Source of the DNA: Halocafeteria seosinensis
Lineage: Eukaryota > Sar > Bigyra > Bicosoecida
NCBI GenBank assembly: GCA_001687465.1
Contig: LVLI01000593.1
Span: forward strand, 24,211-88,210
Length of the DNA: 64,000 bases
Reading direction: 5' to 3'
How positions within the stretch are numbered: position 1 is the stretch's first letter; the number at the start of each line of letters is the position of its first letter. The position numbers and the translations under genes are program-made. Below the pieces are notes generated by a model. That model did not search any database, was not told the origin of the DNA, and was given only the letters and a program-made list of their open reading frames with translations. Below are positions 46,651 to 60,785 of this stretch, one piece after another.

Positions 46651-49600
46651 CTAACGGGAAAGAAAATCCTTCTTCCTGAAATTGTTGCGCTGGACAATCG
46701 CTGCCTTCCGCTGCCTTCCCGAATTCATTCCTCCCGCACCACCTAGGCTTAGACTCTCCAGACTGAGAAAATTTTGTTGGCGTTGGTATCCTCCACCATT
46801 GTACCCGACACCAGTCAGCTCAATTGACCCTGGCCTAGCATGTGGCGAGTCTCGCGCTGATGGTTGGGAACCTAACTCTACGGCTTGCAACCGCAAAGGC
46901 ACCCGATCGGCCATGGCTTGGTCAAGTTCGAAAGTACCGTTCGCTTGCGGCTGCTGTTGAGAATTCTGATGCTGCTCAGAGTAGTACAGAGCATCTCCTT
47001 GATCTTTTTCATCCTCCGTAATGGGAATACCATCGAGAGTTTCTAGAAGGTCCAATTTCTTTATCACACTCACGCGATAAAGATGCTTTCGAGAAATGGG
47101 ATTTGATGCCAAACCCAGCTCAGTCATATTCGGAAGTGCAGTGAGTCTATCTATTTCGCTGAAATCCGAAACTCTATTACCTGTTACGATCAGGGTTTGC
47201 ACATTACGAGCTCTCTCGATGTTTGAGAGCGTCCGTAGGGCATTATCAGCAATTCGAAGTTCGCATAGCTCCGGAGCCCCAGCGAAAGACTCCGGGTCAA
47301 TCTGACGTATTTTGTTCTTGTCAAGTACAAGCTCCCGTAGCTGAGAGCAACCATTGAGACCGGAAATAGCTGTTATAGAATTCCCTGCCAGTGACAGCAC
47401 CTTCAACTCCGGAAACGAGCTCAAATAGAGATTATCCATTGAGGTAATATGGTTGTTGTCCAGGTTCAGCACTTCCAATTGGGGAAAGCACACTGTTGCT
47501 GGCTCAACAGGAGCAGGGAGCGCAGCACCAGAAGCACTCTTTGACGGCGGTGCACGTTGCGGCGGACTGTTTATTTGACTCCACTCGTTGATACGATCAT
47601 GCTCCTCAGCTGTGAACTCATCCTGTGTTGCATCAAAGAAACTCTCAATTTTGTTTCCATTCAAATTCAGCATCGAAAGATGCGGTAACAGACGCAAACC
47701 CTTGATAGATGCTCCTGTTAGAAGGTTATTATCCAAGTTGAGCATTGCCAGGCAACGAAACTCCGTTGGAGCCAACACATCAATTTCTTTAAGCTGCGAA
47801 GACGACAAGTCAATCTCATGATAAGTATCGAATTTCGTAGCATTCAACTTTTCCGCAAGGAAATCCAAATTAACTCGTCCACTGTACTCTTCTTTAGCAG
47901 CCTGCGATTCTGCCGCGTCTACTCCCAGTCCATCCAATACTTTCAGGCGCCGGAGGTTGAAAACAGTATATAGACGATAGTTATTGCTCTGCACGATGGG
48001 GTTTCCAGCCAGGTCCAATATTATCAGTCGCGGTAGCCCTCGAAGATGCAGGATCTGTAAGTTAATTGTTCCCAGTTGGGCATACACTACTAGCTAATAA
48101 TTCGGGTAACTTGGGCTTAACGTACCTGCTTTAGCCCGGATACCCGGTTATTCCCTAAGTAGAGTTCCATAAGACTTGTAAGCTGACCAAAAGGCTTTAG
48201 ATCGCTCAAAGAGTTGTCTTCAAGCGAAATCTGAACCAGGTTCGTTAGTTTCGAAAGCTGTGGAAGAGATTCCTTCAATGCGCTGTCACGCAACTTGTTC
48301 TTTCCCATTTCCAGAATCGAGAGGTTAGATAAACTCTCCAGATCTGCACGCGAATGCCCTACACATATGCATGTTAACAGTCAGAACAGGTAAACTCTCT
48401 TACCTTCTAACTTCTCCAAGTTGTTGTCTTCAAGACACAAAGACTCCAAGGCTGGTAATTGCCCTACCCCCTTCATGTCCGTCAGTTCATTGCAAGAAGC
48501 ATCCAGCTTCCGGAGTCTCTTCAGCTTGCTAAGAGGTACGTGCGCTGTTCCAATAGACAACGTATCTTGCTTTGGACGTGCTTGTCTGACTTCGTATGGA
48601 TCCACGGAGGACACAGGGATGGGGACTAGGCTGTGTAACTGTCTTCGTGAGACCTCCAGGGAGTAGACTTGTAAGCATTGCTCTTCAGGCAGCGCATCAA
48701 ATGATTCTTCTCTAGGCGTGGTATTCCATACAAGGTCTCCATTTCTATCTGTACTCAGTTTGCGAATCAACTCACCCGTAATATACGTTGACAAGTCCAT
48801 TGCCTTCCGCCGGCTCTCTGAGGTTACTGGTACTCCATCCAGGCACTTCAACTCCCTGAATGCTCGCATCAGCATTGCCCTATAAGCCGATTGAACTGAC
48901 GACTCTGCACCTATTCTGGAGGCTTCTCTACGCGATAAGGCTTCACTCATTTCCCTGCTGGTCGCATTCCGCGATGGCGATCCAGGAACGGAAGAATGCA
49001 GAATTTTCGCCCGTTCATCATCGCTAAGCTCCTTGAACGTGTCAGGTAGAGCGTCATGCAGCTCGGTTATAGGATTGTGACGTATATCGAATGTATGCAC
49101 CTGTGGACCGAGCAACAGCACATCCCCCAAATCTTCCCAAGATGAGATCTGGTTATGATTGAGCAGAACGGTAGTGAGGGACCGAGCGGAATCGTCGGCA
49201 TTATCAGTCTTTGCGTCAGAGTTACGTGCCTTGTTCTTTCGACAAATAGACTCATTTTCGATGGTCTTAATCAAGTTGTGAGAGACGTCCAGTTTTTTTA
49301 ATTTGTGACATCCCATCAGGGAACCTCTTGGAACTCGTTCAAGACAATTAAAAGCTAGAACTAAAACATTGAGGTTCGGCACACAGGCTGTCAATGGCAG
49401 GCGTTCTTGCTTTGTGTGCTCTTTGCGGTTGATCTTATCTGTCCATGGTAAATACAACGACGATATGCCACAGCCAGACAAGTTGAGATATCTCAACCGT
49501 TGAAACACTGTGACGTCAAATTCAACAGGGCCAGTAAGCAACTTCTGTAATGGCATTCCAACGCTGCACATCCGCGATGCCTGGTACTCTAAAAGGGTGC

Positions 49601-52600
49601 ACCAAGTGATATCTTCTGGTCTCATTGCCATGGGGCTCTTAGGCATCCACGACAGTAAATCTCCAGAGTTACTAGAATGGATCCTATTGGCGCTTTCGTC
49701 GATGTGATTGGTAAACGATGACACGGCACGTACTAGGGGCTTTAAGTCTGCTTCCTCCTGCGGTTGCATGCTGTTAATATTACCAGCTTCTGTGTCGTCT
49801 GGGGCTGACTCTAATTTTAGACCTGCATTTTGAAGTCGTCTCAACTCATCGTCTACTGCATCGCTAGTATACCCTTCTCTTCCTTTGGATGCTTTATCTT
49901 GGGGGCTCGGTTTCTGGTTTCCCTTAGAGGACCCTTGCCAAACATACTCATACTCTACAATATACTCCGGAAGGGCGAGCACAGGGTCGATGGAAACCCA
50001 CTGCCGCTGTTTGGAATCGTCTTCCCTCTCCTGGACGACAGTATGCAAGGCTGCTGGTAGCTGTTCTGGCAGCGTATTTTCTTCGTCCGAGTGTACAGAC
50101 GCACGGGAGTTATTATCATCATCATCATCGTCATCATGGAAATTCGCAAAATCCTTTTGCTCAGCCTCTCCCTCTTCTTCTCCGGCCTGGGGAGCAGTTG
50201 CCTTGAGGCGGTCCATGTAGTCGCTAAAGCGAACGGCAGCAGCTTCAGCTGTGTCACAATTTCCTAAAAACACTTTGCAGATAATCAAGGCCCCTTCACA
50301 CACCGCAGGTTCCGTAAGAGGAACATCAGGCTTTTCATCCTTAACATCATCTGCTGTAGCACTTTGAAGGAGCTGAAGTGTTTGCTTGTCGCCTGGATCA
50401 ATACCAGCGTTGCGGAGCCACTTATTGACACCCATCTTAAAGCCACCGTGTCTTGCCGCTGATGCAGAGGCCGTATTCCCCGCAACACTGGGCTCCACAC
50501 TTTTGTTCAGTAAGCTTGAGTTGTTCTGATGGTTACGTTGACTTTTCGTCGGAGAGGAGCTCGTCCGTTTCCACTCGGTATGCTTCTCAAGGAGGGATGA
50601 AGATGCTTCAGCTACCCGGGGCAGATCTAACGCAGCAAGGGAATTGGAAAAAGGAACACCCTTCGTCCACACGTTGTTACCGTTGTCATTATTTTGACCC
50701 TGCATTGAGCTGTTCAAAGCATTCAACGCTTCCACGTTCTCCGCAGCTCTCTGTTGCTCGTCAAGCTCAGCGATGCTTCTCTGTTTCCCAAAGCGTCGCT
50801 GCTTCGGCGCATAAGAAGGGAGAGACTCCTTAGCGTAGTTAACATCCGGTACTAGCGGTGGTGAAGGAACGCTGACAGTCGCATGCGACTTCTTAAATCC
50901 TTCTTCAGAGATTTTCTGGATCTCACCTAGCACATCCTCCGGCCGGCGTATCGATGATTTTCCCTCCCATTCAGGCGAGTAAAACAGATACTCCAATGGT
51001 CTCCGCATGGAATTACCACTCTTCATGTTACCACTGCTTCCATTCATATTCGAGCTTCGATGAGATTCCGCACTCAGCGCCGGCGACAGCTCCGGAAATT
51101 TTTGCAATATTGTATTCATCCTTTGGTCAAATTTAGTACGAAGAAGTCGATTATGGATCCGAGTGACGCGGTGAACTTTCAAGCCTTTGATACCTAGCTT
51201 TGCAAAATCACGTTTGTAGAAGCGCGATTTCAGCAAATCGATACAAGAGTTAAACCAGACATCTGAGGGTTTGCCATCCTCAAGCCTGATGTTACCTCCT
51301 GTCCCGAGCTCTAGCAACATTCGGGAGGTGTTTTTGGATGCGATATTAATAAGCCGCTCTTGAAGGACCTGATATTGTGCTCTTAACATAGCCGCTTCCA
51401 TTTGGAATTTACGAATACGTTCCTCCAATCCTCGGACACTCTCCAGATAGTGGTCCCACTCCTGTGTCGTGAGTGAGTGCATTATTGCCTTTTCCTCTAC
51501 GGACAGCTTCGGCGGCTCGGTCTTCACAGCCATGCTATGAGACCCACTAGGCTCTTTGTTTTCTTCCCGACCCTCATTGTCTTCCTTCGAGTCAGGATCA
51601 GCCCCAGCCGCCTGACGATATTGCCTTGAGAAATCCCGATATTTCTTAATAAAGCTTATCTCATTGTACTGCAACTTATTAGCATCTTGCTCCAAGATTC
51701 GAATATGTTCCTGAGCATCTTGACACTGATTCATCATGTCGCACCAGTCATCTCTTCGTGGGAAAATAGCGTGCACCTCCACCCTCTCCTCTATATCCCT
51801 GCGTACGAGTGCTCGCTTAAGGTACAAATCTGAACATAATTTTTCGAGGGTGCGAACATGTCTTGTCAGAGATTGCCTCGCTCTCTTGATCATATTCGTA
51901 GTATTCCTCTTAAGCGTCTTTATTCGCATGTTGTAGTACATGTGTTTTTTCATATACGTAGCTTCAGCGACATTCTTGATGTCAGAAGTTACAGGTACTG
52001 TATCGAGAACCTCAACTTGCGGGAGTTGATACAGAACAAATGTTTGATAATTGCACAGCTTGCACACTGGGTTGCAGCCCCAGTGAGGGTCACTTAATGC
52101 CAACCATTTCATTGATTCAAGTCGCCGTAGAGAGAGTAATTCCTTGAAATGTCCGATCCTATTGTGGGCTAAATTGAGCTCCTCCAGCTTCTGGTTCGGA
52201 TCAAGGGCATCCCCGATTTCTTCGATTCGATTTCTCGCTAATGACAATTCCTTTAACTGACTCAAATGTTCTAGCCCCTTGATTTCCCTAATTTTATTAT
52301 CGTTGATCCACAGCTTTCTTAGCGCTACGAGATTCTCCAAACCGGTAATTTCTGCCAAACCATTTGAATCCAAAACTAAGGTCCGTAGATCCGATAAATG
52401 ATCCAAATTTTCGATTTTCTTTATGTTGCATTCGACAAGCCACAAATGTTCTAATTTTGAACATCCTAACTGTGGCAGGTTAATTCGCCCAAACGAAGGC
52501 GCCTGGATGACCGTTGCTTTCCTCAAGTTCGGAAGTATCGTTAGAGTATCACACCGAAGATGCTGAGTCTGAAAGGCATCTACCTCCTTCAAAGTTTGTG

Positions 52601-52961
52601 TTTTCTCCTTTAATTGACTTAGCTTCTTAACTCCCACGATATCAGCCAATTCCCAAGTCGATTTGTCGGAGGTGATTCGCTGCTGCTTTCCATGGTCACT
52701 CCCAGCGCCCGCCTTTGAGGATGCAGAACCCTCTGCATCATTTCCATCTGCTCCACCACCTGGAGTGTTCGTATCTGACATATTGCCTTCTATAGAGGCA
52801 TCAGGAGACGGGGAAGTTGAGACTGGAGTTTCCTCCGTAGAGTCTTTCCTCTCATGCTCCTCTTCGTCTTCCATTTGGCACACTTTCCTCCGGCTGCGAT
52901 TTCCCTGTTTTCCTTTGGCAGCTGAAGAGCCACCGGGTTTCCGAGGGGACTTGCTCTCCAT
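46651..52961 (-). CDS. LRRC9: LRRC9-like giant leucine-rich repeat protein (probable ciliary)
   Basis: Three exons (52961-48404, 48358-48126, 48054-46651; phases 1 and 0) give 2064 residues. SDS22-type LRRs occur in several blocks. The first is at about 150-290 (LDHLSDLRTLVLDSNGLAEI; LVALRKLWINDNKIREI), with others at about 1160-1290 and 1500-2000. The family signature after block one is clear: LSDPHWGCNPVCKLCNYQTF, then LPQVEVLDTVPVTS and MKKHMYYNMRIKTLKR. LRRC9 in animals is a cilium-associated protein of about 1450 residues. This one is longer because of a disordered, Asp-rich insert (a run of seven Asp near 50130). A coiled coil follows block one. No catalytic domain is seen; it should be a scaffold. 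Confidence 0.88.
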
Positions 52962-54231
52962 TGTAGTACAGCGAAAACAATAGTTTTACGCAGTTAATTT
53001 CAACTTGCGTCCGAAGGAAGCCCTTACTTTCGGAGCCATATATCTCTGTCCATGCACCACTTTTGGAAGCTAAACCAAGATGAGTACAATCATTTGTCTC
53101 TTGGTTTTCATATTAGACAAAAATATTTCCCCAGGACCAAGTCTATATGTGTTTAAAAAGGCATCAAAGCCCCTGGCGAACGCCTGTGTAACCCACAAAC
53201 GGCAAGTGAAACAATTGATTGGCACATTCACAGATGCAATAAAAGATTGTCTCGTTTTGCGAGCTGCGCGTCGCGAGTCGCGACTCGCGCGAGTGGCCGT
53301 ATATTATGTTGATGGTCTTGGAGTGGCGTGTCGTGACCCGTCTGAGGGACGGAAACGGATACGACTGAGGAAGGATGATATATACGGAGGAAATGGTGCT
53401 CTGGTAGACGACAGGTGCATGGGGAACGTCAGGGTATTGTTGCATCTTGTTTTGTGGTTGTGACTGAACTCACTCTCGCTTGCCATCCATCAATAGCCAG
53501 AGTAGGTACGGTGATGGACACTTGTCTAAAGTCTTGCGGCCTAGATTCTAGTTAAGATGCATATTCCCTCTAGCTTTCAACCGCTATTTTGTTTTTGTTT
53601 TTTGCTGGTGCTTCGATCCGAGTTCCCTGGTCTCTCATCGGCTTGGGATGCACGTTTGAAATGTTCGTGACCGTCGAGGCGACTTCGTCATTCCTTGTGT
53701 GGCGAACTGCTCAGCAGCGATTGTGGCCCTGCACTTCCACACAGAGAGACTGGGTTACTTTGTTATTTATGCTTTCTTTTTACTGTTCAGGCGATGTGTA
53801 AATGAGTCTTGAACCCGTAAAAACTTTTACTCTTGACCTTGCAAGCATAACAAGCCAATATTGGCTCGGGCCAATGGCCATATAGCTGGCAGCTCGACTT
53901 CAACGTGTGGAAGTTCGACGAATGAATTAGACCGTATCTAGCGCGGACATTGAAACTTTCGAATGTACATTCTAAGACTGATTTGTGCTTATCGAGCAAA
54001 ATAATCAATTGCCAAGATTACGTCGTTTGGGTTAACGGCTGCCCAGCTTGTGAACTTTATCTTCACAAATCCGGTTGAGGTATTTTCTCCCTCTTTTGTC
54101 TCTTATTGGTCTCCGTATACTGGAATTGACGCCATATTTGAAGTTTTATGTACAGCATCTAGTTGTTCCTCGCATGCTTGCCTCAGAATAGGTTGAGAGA
54201 AGGCGCTTTGGCTCGGCCGCGACCAATTCCA
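52962..54231. promoter_or_regulatory. Long divergent intergenic region with GC-rich palindrome
   Basis: Some 1.27 kb between the divergent LRRC9-like gene and the next plus-strand gene. A TTTCAACTTGCG element is near 52998 and a CGACTTCAACGTG near 53893. A perfect 18-bp palindrome CGCGAGTCGCGACTCGCG lies at 53272-53289. Overlapping open frames at 53080-53463 (plus) and 53164-53445 (minus) match no family and are not called. Confidence 0.4.
53272..53289. repeat. Perfect 18-bp GC-rich palindrome
   Basis: CGCGAGTCGCGACTCGCG is self-complementary and stands out in AT-moderate flanks. It is a possible protein-binding site between divergent genes. Confidence 0.7.
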
Positions 54232-57200
54232 ATGGAAGGAGGACTGGCTTCAGGAGGGCGATATTTGGCGTTTCGGGAGCTTTTACGCCATACCCGTCAT
54301 TCCACAGAGTCACTGGATCAGCTGGCATCCTGCTGTATCCGTGAATTTGCTACCGATGGGTTTGTTGAGTCGGCAGAGAATGCGCCGATTGTGGAAGAGC
54401 GTACGCGCGATACCTGTGATGACGAATATGGAGAAAATACGGCATACCCGCGCAACAATACGGATAATGCGGATAGAAACAAGCAGTTTCGCCTGTTATT
54501 CATGTGTGCTGTGGGGATGTGGAGCCCTGAGAGTGAACATGTCTTTTTGAGGCATTTCTTCCAGCAACGGAATTCAAATGATGACAAAAAGACCGCTAGT
54601 AGTGTTCATAATGTCAACAGGCCTTCGAACAAGACGCTCAAGGATTGTTTCAGGAATCTTCTCTCCATCGGAAAAGGCAAAACAAGTGGCATGCGCGGTA
54701 TTGCGGTCCTGGTTTTGCTTAAATTGGTGATGGTTCCTTCAGACAGTGATTCAGACATCTACTTGAATGCCCAGCGACAGGAGAAGATACGACGACTTTT
54801 ACTAGGGGAAAGCAAAGCATGCAATCTTCTTCGGCTATTAATGGAATGCTTAGACATAGTACATGTTCTACCGGTTTCATGCAAGCGAATGCTTGACGAG
54901 GATAAGTTGGGAAAAGTTTCTGATAAACGCGTGCGGCAGACTCTACAAGGACTTGTCCAGGAAAGAACAATTGCAGTCTCTGTGGAGCACCAATTTGCTA
55001 TTTTTCATCACGAAATGTGCAACTTAATTGTTGCCTCATTCAGTCTTATTTTCCAGGGTAACATTGCAGATCTATCATGTAAATTTTTTGACAAATCGGT
55101 CCTGTCGGTAGCACGAAACAACTGCAGTGGTTGGGCAGCTTCTTTGGTGTCCAATCCGCAGAGTTGTCATTCTCGGAAAATTGAGTCCACAATGGAAATA
55201 TTGAGAAAAGTATCATCGGCTTCAAATGAGTGGAAGGGTGATATTCAGTGCATTCGAGCCATACTAAGCATTCTGGATGAACGTCTACACAGAGCGTCTT
55301 CAAATACCGTTGCCACATTGTTGGTGAAGTCACTATGGTTTCTCCTGGATAAAGCTTTACTAAGATGGGATGGGTCTCCTAGAATGTCTCTGGCTTATCT
55401 TGTCTTTGCTAATCTGACTGACCTCGTTAACGGGAAAGAGTCAGAACTTCAATCGTCGAGCTCCTGTATGAGTGTTCTGCCGAAGATCGTTCAACAACTG
55501 ACTTCGCAGCTTGACACCAGCCGCTGTGTAACTAGCACGGGCAACGTCGAGACAACCTCGTACCCCATCGCTCCCTGGCGTTTGCTGCTAAATGCTGTCC
55601 GGCTATCGGAAGCTGCCACTGTAAACTCTCAACATTTTATCAATGGCGTTTACCGGCTTTCCTACAAGCAGTTCCAGTTCGTATGTGACACCCTGGATAA
55701 AGAATTGTCAGGCACGTACAATGAGAAGGCACTTGCTAACCTGGGTTACCAAATTTGTGACACTGGGACGAAACAGAGTGAGTCTGTTAACATGCTTCGT
55801 GCTCAAATACCCTCCGGAGGCATAGCAGCAATTCTGCTCCTCACGGCTGGAACGCTGGGTCAGCAAAGACCGCAAGATATCCAGGACGTCCTTTTGTTGA
55901 CCGCTTCGGCTCTCTCTGTTGAGAGCTATCGAGAACAAATGCATATTTCCGACGCCGCCTACAAGAATCTCTTCAAAGAGATGGAACAGGGTTGGCGTGA
56001 TTTAAGTGCTCTCAGTAACAGCTCCGACGTTCTCCCGTTTTCGGCGCGACTCTCGTCGTTGATTCGACTCGCTCCCACTCAAAAGAGTGTGTGTTCCCTA
56101 CATGGATGTAGCGACGCAGATCCTTATGAAGCCGCTATTGTTCTCATGGAAGCGTACGAAGACTCTCAGCGGGAGCTTACGTCAGTGAGGGAGAAAATGT
56201 CTTCCTTGACAGATAACTACCAGAGACAACTTGAGGAACTCGAAGCCCAATTGAGGAACGCTCGAAACGAAAGGGAAACGTTTCAGAACGAAATATCCAG
56301 ACTGTATGAAGAGAAGAGTTCGAATTATGAGGCCTATCAACAGATGAAGAAAGATAGGGACTATTTCGAACGCTGCTGGGAACAACTACAGCGGCATGAA
56401 CAACAGGAGAGGGAGCAGCAAGATGATGACATTGCTCGGTTGCGAAGCGAGCTGCAGCAGGCACAACAAGATAACGACGGGCTAAGAAAGCAACTTCGGC
56501 AGAAGATGAAACTTGAAAAAGAAATAAAACGTCTTTTATCAGGAAATGACACATCCACATGTCGACAAGATGCAACAGAGGTTTTGAGTCAGTGGATCGA
56601 GGCGTCGCAGAATACAACTGGCGTTTCGCATGGAAATGAGGACCACTTTACAATGAATGATGAGGAAATAGAAAACGCCTTAACTAATTCTGAGGAGGAA
56701 GCAAATGCCGCTCTAGAGTCCCAGTCCAATCTACAAGAAGGTGGTAATGTCGTGAATGACCTCTCCCGGCGGTTTTCCTACATTTCTCCCGTTACGAATC
56801 GGGGCAGCGTTAGCCAAAATTATCTTGGTTGTGGATCCAAAGCAGACTTGTCAGGAGATGAACAGGTTGCCACTCAGCGAACCCAACATAATAATGCCCC
56901 AGGTTATGAGGATGATAGAGGACAAGAGATCTCTTCAGATGTGCTCCGCACTCAGTCCCGACGGGCACACAAGCGTCCAACAAGGACTCCAAAAAGCGCT
57001 CTCCGAAAACAACTGACGCCTACAACAAAACGCGTCACCATCTCTTCGCCTGTGTCTCGCCGCCAGCATAGCTCTCAGCAGACAGTGAATCAGCAGAACC
57101 ATAAGCAAGGGAGCAATAATAACTCGACACTATGGCAAGCTTTCGAGGATCTGCCGGTGGAAGAAGCTGTCCATGCGGCTTCGCGACAAGATCAGAAGCA

Positions 57201-57525
57201 GCATGTAGATGACGGTACTACTGTTACCGGAAATAAGTTCGTGTATTCTCCAAGTCCTGTGAGGACTCCTAAAACCCGTCGCGTAAGCTCGTCCGCTAAA
57301 AAGAAGCCACAGCGGCCGGGCTCTCGTTCCAAAAACCGTGACGACGACAACGGGCAGCACTACCATCACTATTATTCCAACGAAGATGATTGGCTACTGC
57401 ACGAGCAACAACATCATCAGGAGCATCATCGCCGTGGGGGTGGCGCCGAGGAGGAAGACAAAGAGAACATGTTGGATGCTCTCGTAACGGATATCACTGC
57501 AAGTACATTCCACGGCTACGAATGA
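54232..57525 (+). CDS. Helical-repeat plus coiled-coil protein, function unknown
   Basis: A single exon of 1097 residues from ATG 54232 (MEGGLASGGRYLAFRELLRH). The frame is open upstream to TTG 54163, so an upstream exon cannot be excluded. Residues 1-640 are mostly alpha-helical and hydrophobic-patterned, consistent with an armadillo/HEAT-like fold. Residues 640-775 are a clear coiled coil (SLTDNYQRQLEELEAQLRNA; LQQAQQDNDGLRKQLRQK). The rest is disordered with basic Ser/Thr-Pro clusters (RTPKSALRKQLTPTTKR), a His/Tyr-rich stretch and a KEN tripeptide near the end, the form of a cell-cycle degron. The arm-plus-coil layout recalls CIP2A or centrosomal scaffolds, but I cannot establish homology. 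Confidence 0.8.
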   Translation: MEGGLASGGRYLAFRELLRHTRHSTESLDQLASCCIREFATDGFVESAENAPIVEERTRDTCDDEYGENTAYPRNNTDNADRNKQFRLLFMCAVGMWSPESEHVFLRHFFQQRNSNDDKKTASSVHNVNRPSNKTLKDCFRNLLSIGKGKTSGMRGIAVLVLLKLVMVPSDSDSDIYLNAQRQEKIRRLLLGESKACNLLRLLMECLDIVHVLPVSCKRMLDEDKLGKVSDKRVRQTLQGLVQERTIAVSVEHQFAIFHHEMCNLIVASFSLIFQGNIADLSCKFFDKSVLSVARNNCSGWAASLVSNPQSCHSRKIESTMEILRKVSSASNEWKGDIQCIRAILSILDERLHRASSNTVATLLVKSLWFLLDKALLRWDGSPRMSLAYLVFANLTDLVNGKESELQSSSSCMSVLPKIVQQLTSQLDTSRCVTSTGNVETTSYPIAPWRLLLNAVRLSEAATVNSQHFINGVYRLSYKQFQFVCDTLDKELSGTYNEKALANLGYQICDTGTKQSESVNMLRAQIPSGGIAAILLLTAGTLGQQRPQDIQDVLLLTASALSVESYREQMHISDAAYKNLFKEMEQGWRDLSALSNSSDVLPFSARLSSLIRLAPTQKSVCSLHGCSDADPYEAAIVLMEAYEDSQRELTSVREKMSSLTDNYQRQLEELEAQLRNARNERETFQNEISRLYEEKSSNYEAYQQMKKDRDYFERCWEQLQRHEQQEREQQDDDIARLRSELQQAQQDNDGLRKQLRQKMKLEKEIKRLLSGNDTSTCRQDATEVLSQWIEASQNTTGVSHGNEDHFTMNDEEIENALTNSEEEANAALESQSNLQEGGNVVNDLSRRFSYISPVTNRGSVSQNYLGCGSKADLSGDEQVATQRTQHNNAPGYEDDRGQEISSDVLRTQSRRAHKRPTRTPKSALRKQLTPTTKRVTISSPVSRRQHSSQQTVNQQNHKQGSNNNSTLWQAFEDLPVEEAVHAASRQDQKQHVDDGTTVTGNKFVYSPSPVRTPKTRRVSSSAKKKPQRPGSRSKNRDDDNGQHYHHYYSNEDDWLLHEQQHHQEHHRRGGGAEEEDKENMLDALVTDITASTFHGYE

Positions 57526-58245
57526 ACACCAACCTCTCTTGCCCACATTAAGTTCGTTGGCATCATGATTATCACTCTTCTTGCTGTTGTTTACGAGGAG
57601 GAATTATTCTGCTCCTCATCCAAAAGTTTCTTCCAAGTTTCTTTGGAAGGATGCCGTCTGCGTGCGTACGTACGTATGTATATAAATATAAGTAAAATGA
57701 AAAAAAATAAAAATTCACTACCACTAACTAATAAATGATGTGCATGCACTTACCTGGCATGGTTTTCCTCCACCCTCTGCTGCTTCTCCTTCTGCACACG
57801 CATACACGTCATTTTGTCTTGAATGCTCCACTACATATACTATACTATAATGAATGAAATGCAAGCAATTAATAGTACCTTAAAACATCTGTCTAAATTA
57901 CGCTTATAGTCATTGCAATGCCCGAAAAATTTGAGAAAAGGGTGCTCCTGATGACAGCGCACGAGGTCATCTACCTCCTGTAGGTATTATAAGGCACTGG
58001 GATGATATAATGCACGATAGAAGTATTACGCAGGTACGCACGTACCTGCTGGCACAAAGGATGGGGTCGGAAGAGAGGAGGATGCATGGTTTACACTCGG
58101 GGTGGGTAGAATACGGACTCAATCAATCCCATGCGCGTGGATTACTCTAGATATTCTATACGACGTACTACGTCCGTCTATCTACGGTATCCAGGTAGAC
58201 AATGGATCATCTTCAACACCCCAAATAATCAAGGAAGATCCGGTT
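57526..58245. other. Convergent intergenic spacer
   Basis: About 720 bp between the stop of the coiled-coil gene and the SECIS element of the selenoprotein gene. It contains TACGTACGTATGTATA-type simple sequence at 57664-57700 and a near-palindromic CAGGTACGCACGTACCTG near 58032. No gene is seen. Confidence 0.4.
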
Positions 58246-58317
58246 GAGACTTTGGATTCTCGGGTCTACACCGTCGCTGGAGAGCGATTGGGGTAGTAGA
58301 CCGTCATGACAAGCCTC
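58246..58317 (-). promoter_or_regulatory. SECIS element (form 2) in the 3' UTR of the selenoprotein gene
   Basis: I folded this by hand on the minus strand. Helix I pairs GAGGCTT (58317-58311) with AAGTCTC (58252-58246), including one G-U. The quartet is AUGA at 58307-58304 facing C-GA-G at 58262-58259, giving the two tandem G.A pairs. Helix II pairs GGTCTAC (58302-58296) with GTAGACC (58269-58263) and, after one bulged base, ACC with GGT. The apical bulge carries the conserved AA at 58289-58288. A mini-helix TCGCT/AGCGA (58287-58274) caps it, which makes it form 2. It lies about 150 nt downstream of the in-frame UGA, a normal distance for a eukaryotic selenoprotein mRNA. Confidence 0.85.
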
Positions 58318-58382
58318 TTTGGGGAGAAGATGGTATTTGAGAGAAGAACTATAAACAAAGTGCTGCTTCCCTCGGGAGGTAC

Positions 58383-58460
58383 CCCTCTCGACACGAATGA
58401 GACTTGTTCCTTTCGCTTAGCAGGAAGCGAAAGAGAGACTCATTCCACGTGCCGAGAGGG
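58383..58460 (-). promoter_or_regulatory. Long hairpin 7 nt downstream of the Sec UGA (possible Sec redefinition element)
   Basis: CCCTCTCG (58460-58453) pairs with CGAGAGGG (58390-58383). Inside it CACG pairs with CGTG, GAATGAG with CTCATTC, and CTTTCGCTT with AAGCGAAAG around a six-base loop, with small internal loops. The stem starts seven bases after the UGA, the place where stem-loops called Sec redefinition elements promote UGA recoding in some mammalian selenoprotein mRNAs. It lacks the SECIS quartet. Role is inferred from position. Confidence 0.55.
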
Positions 58461-58461
58461 C

Positions 58462-60785
<2,324 letters not shown>

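Noticed and set aside
53080-53463. 127-residue plus-strand frame with an overlapping minus-strand frame
   Set aside because: No family resemblance, odd composition around a palindrome, and conflicting frames on both strands.
58383-58460. Second SECIS element
   Set aside because: The AUGA bases here are fully Watson-Crick paired with CUCAU and no opposing GA is present, so the quartet cannot form.
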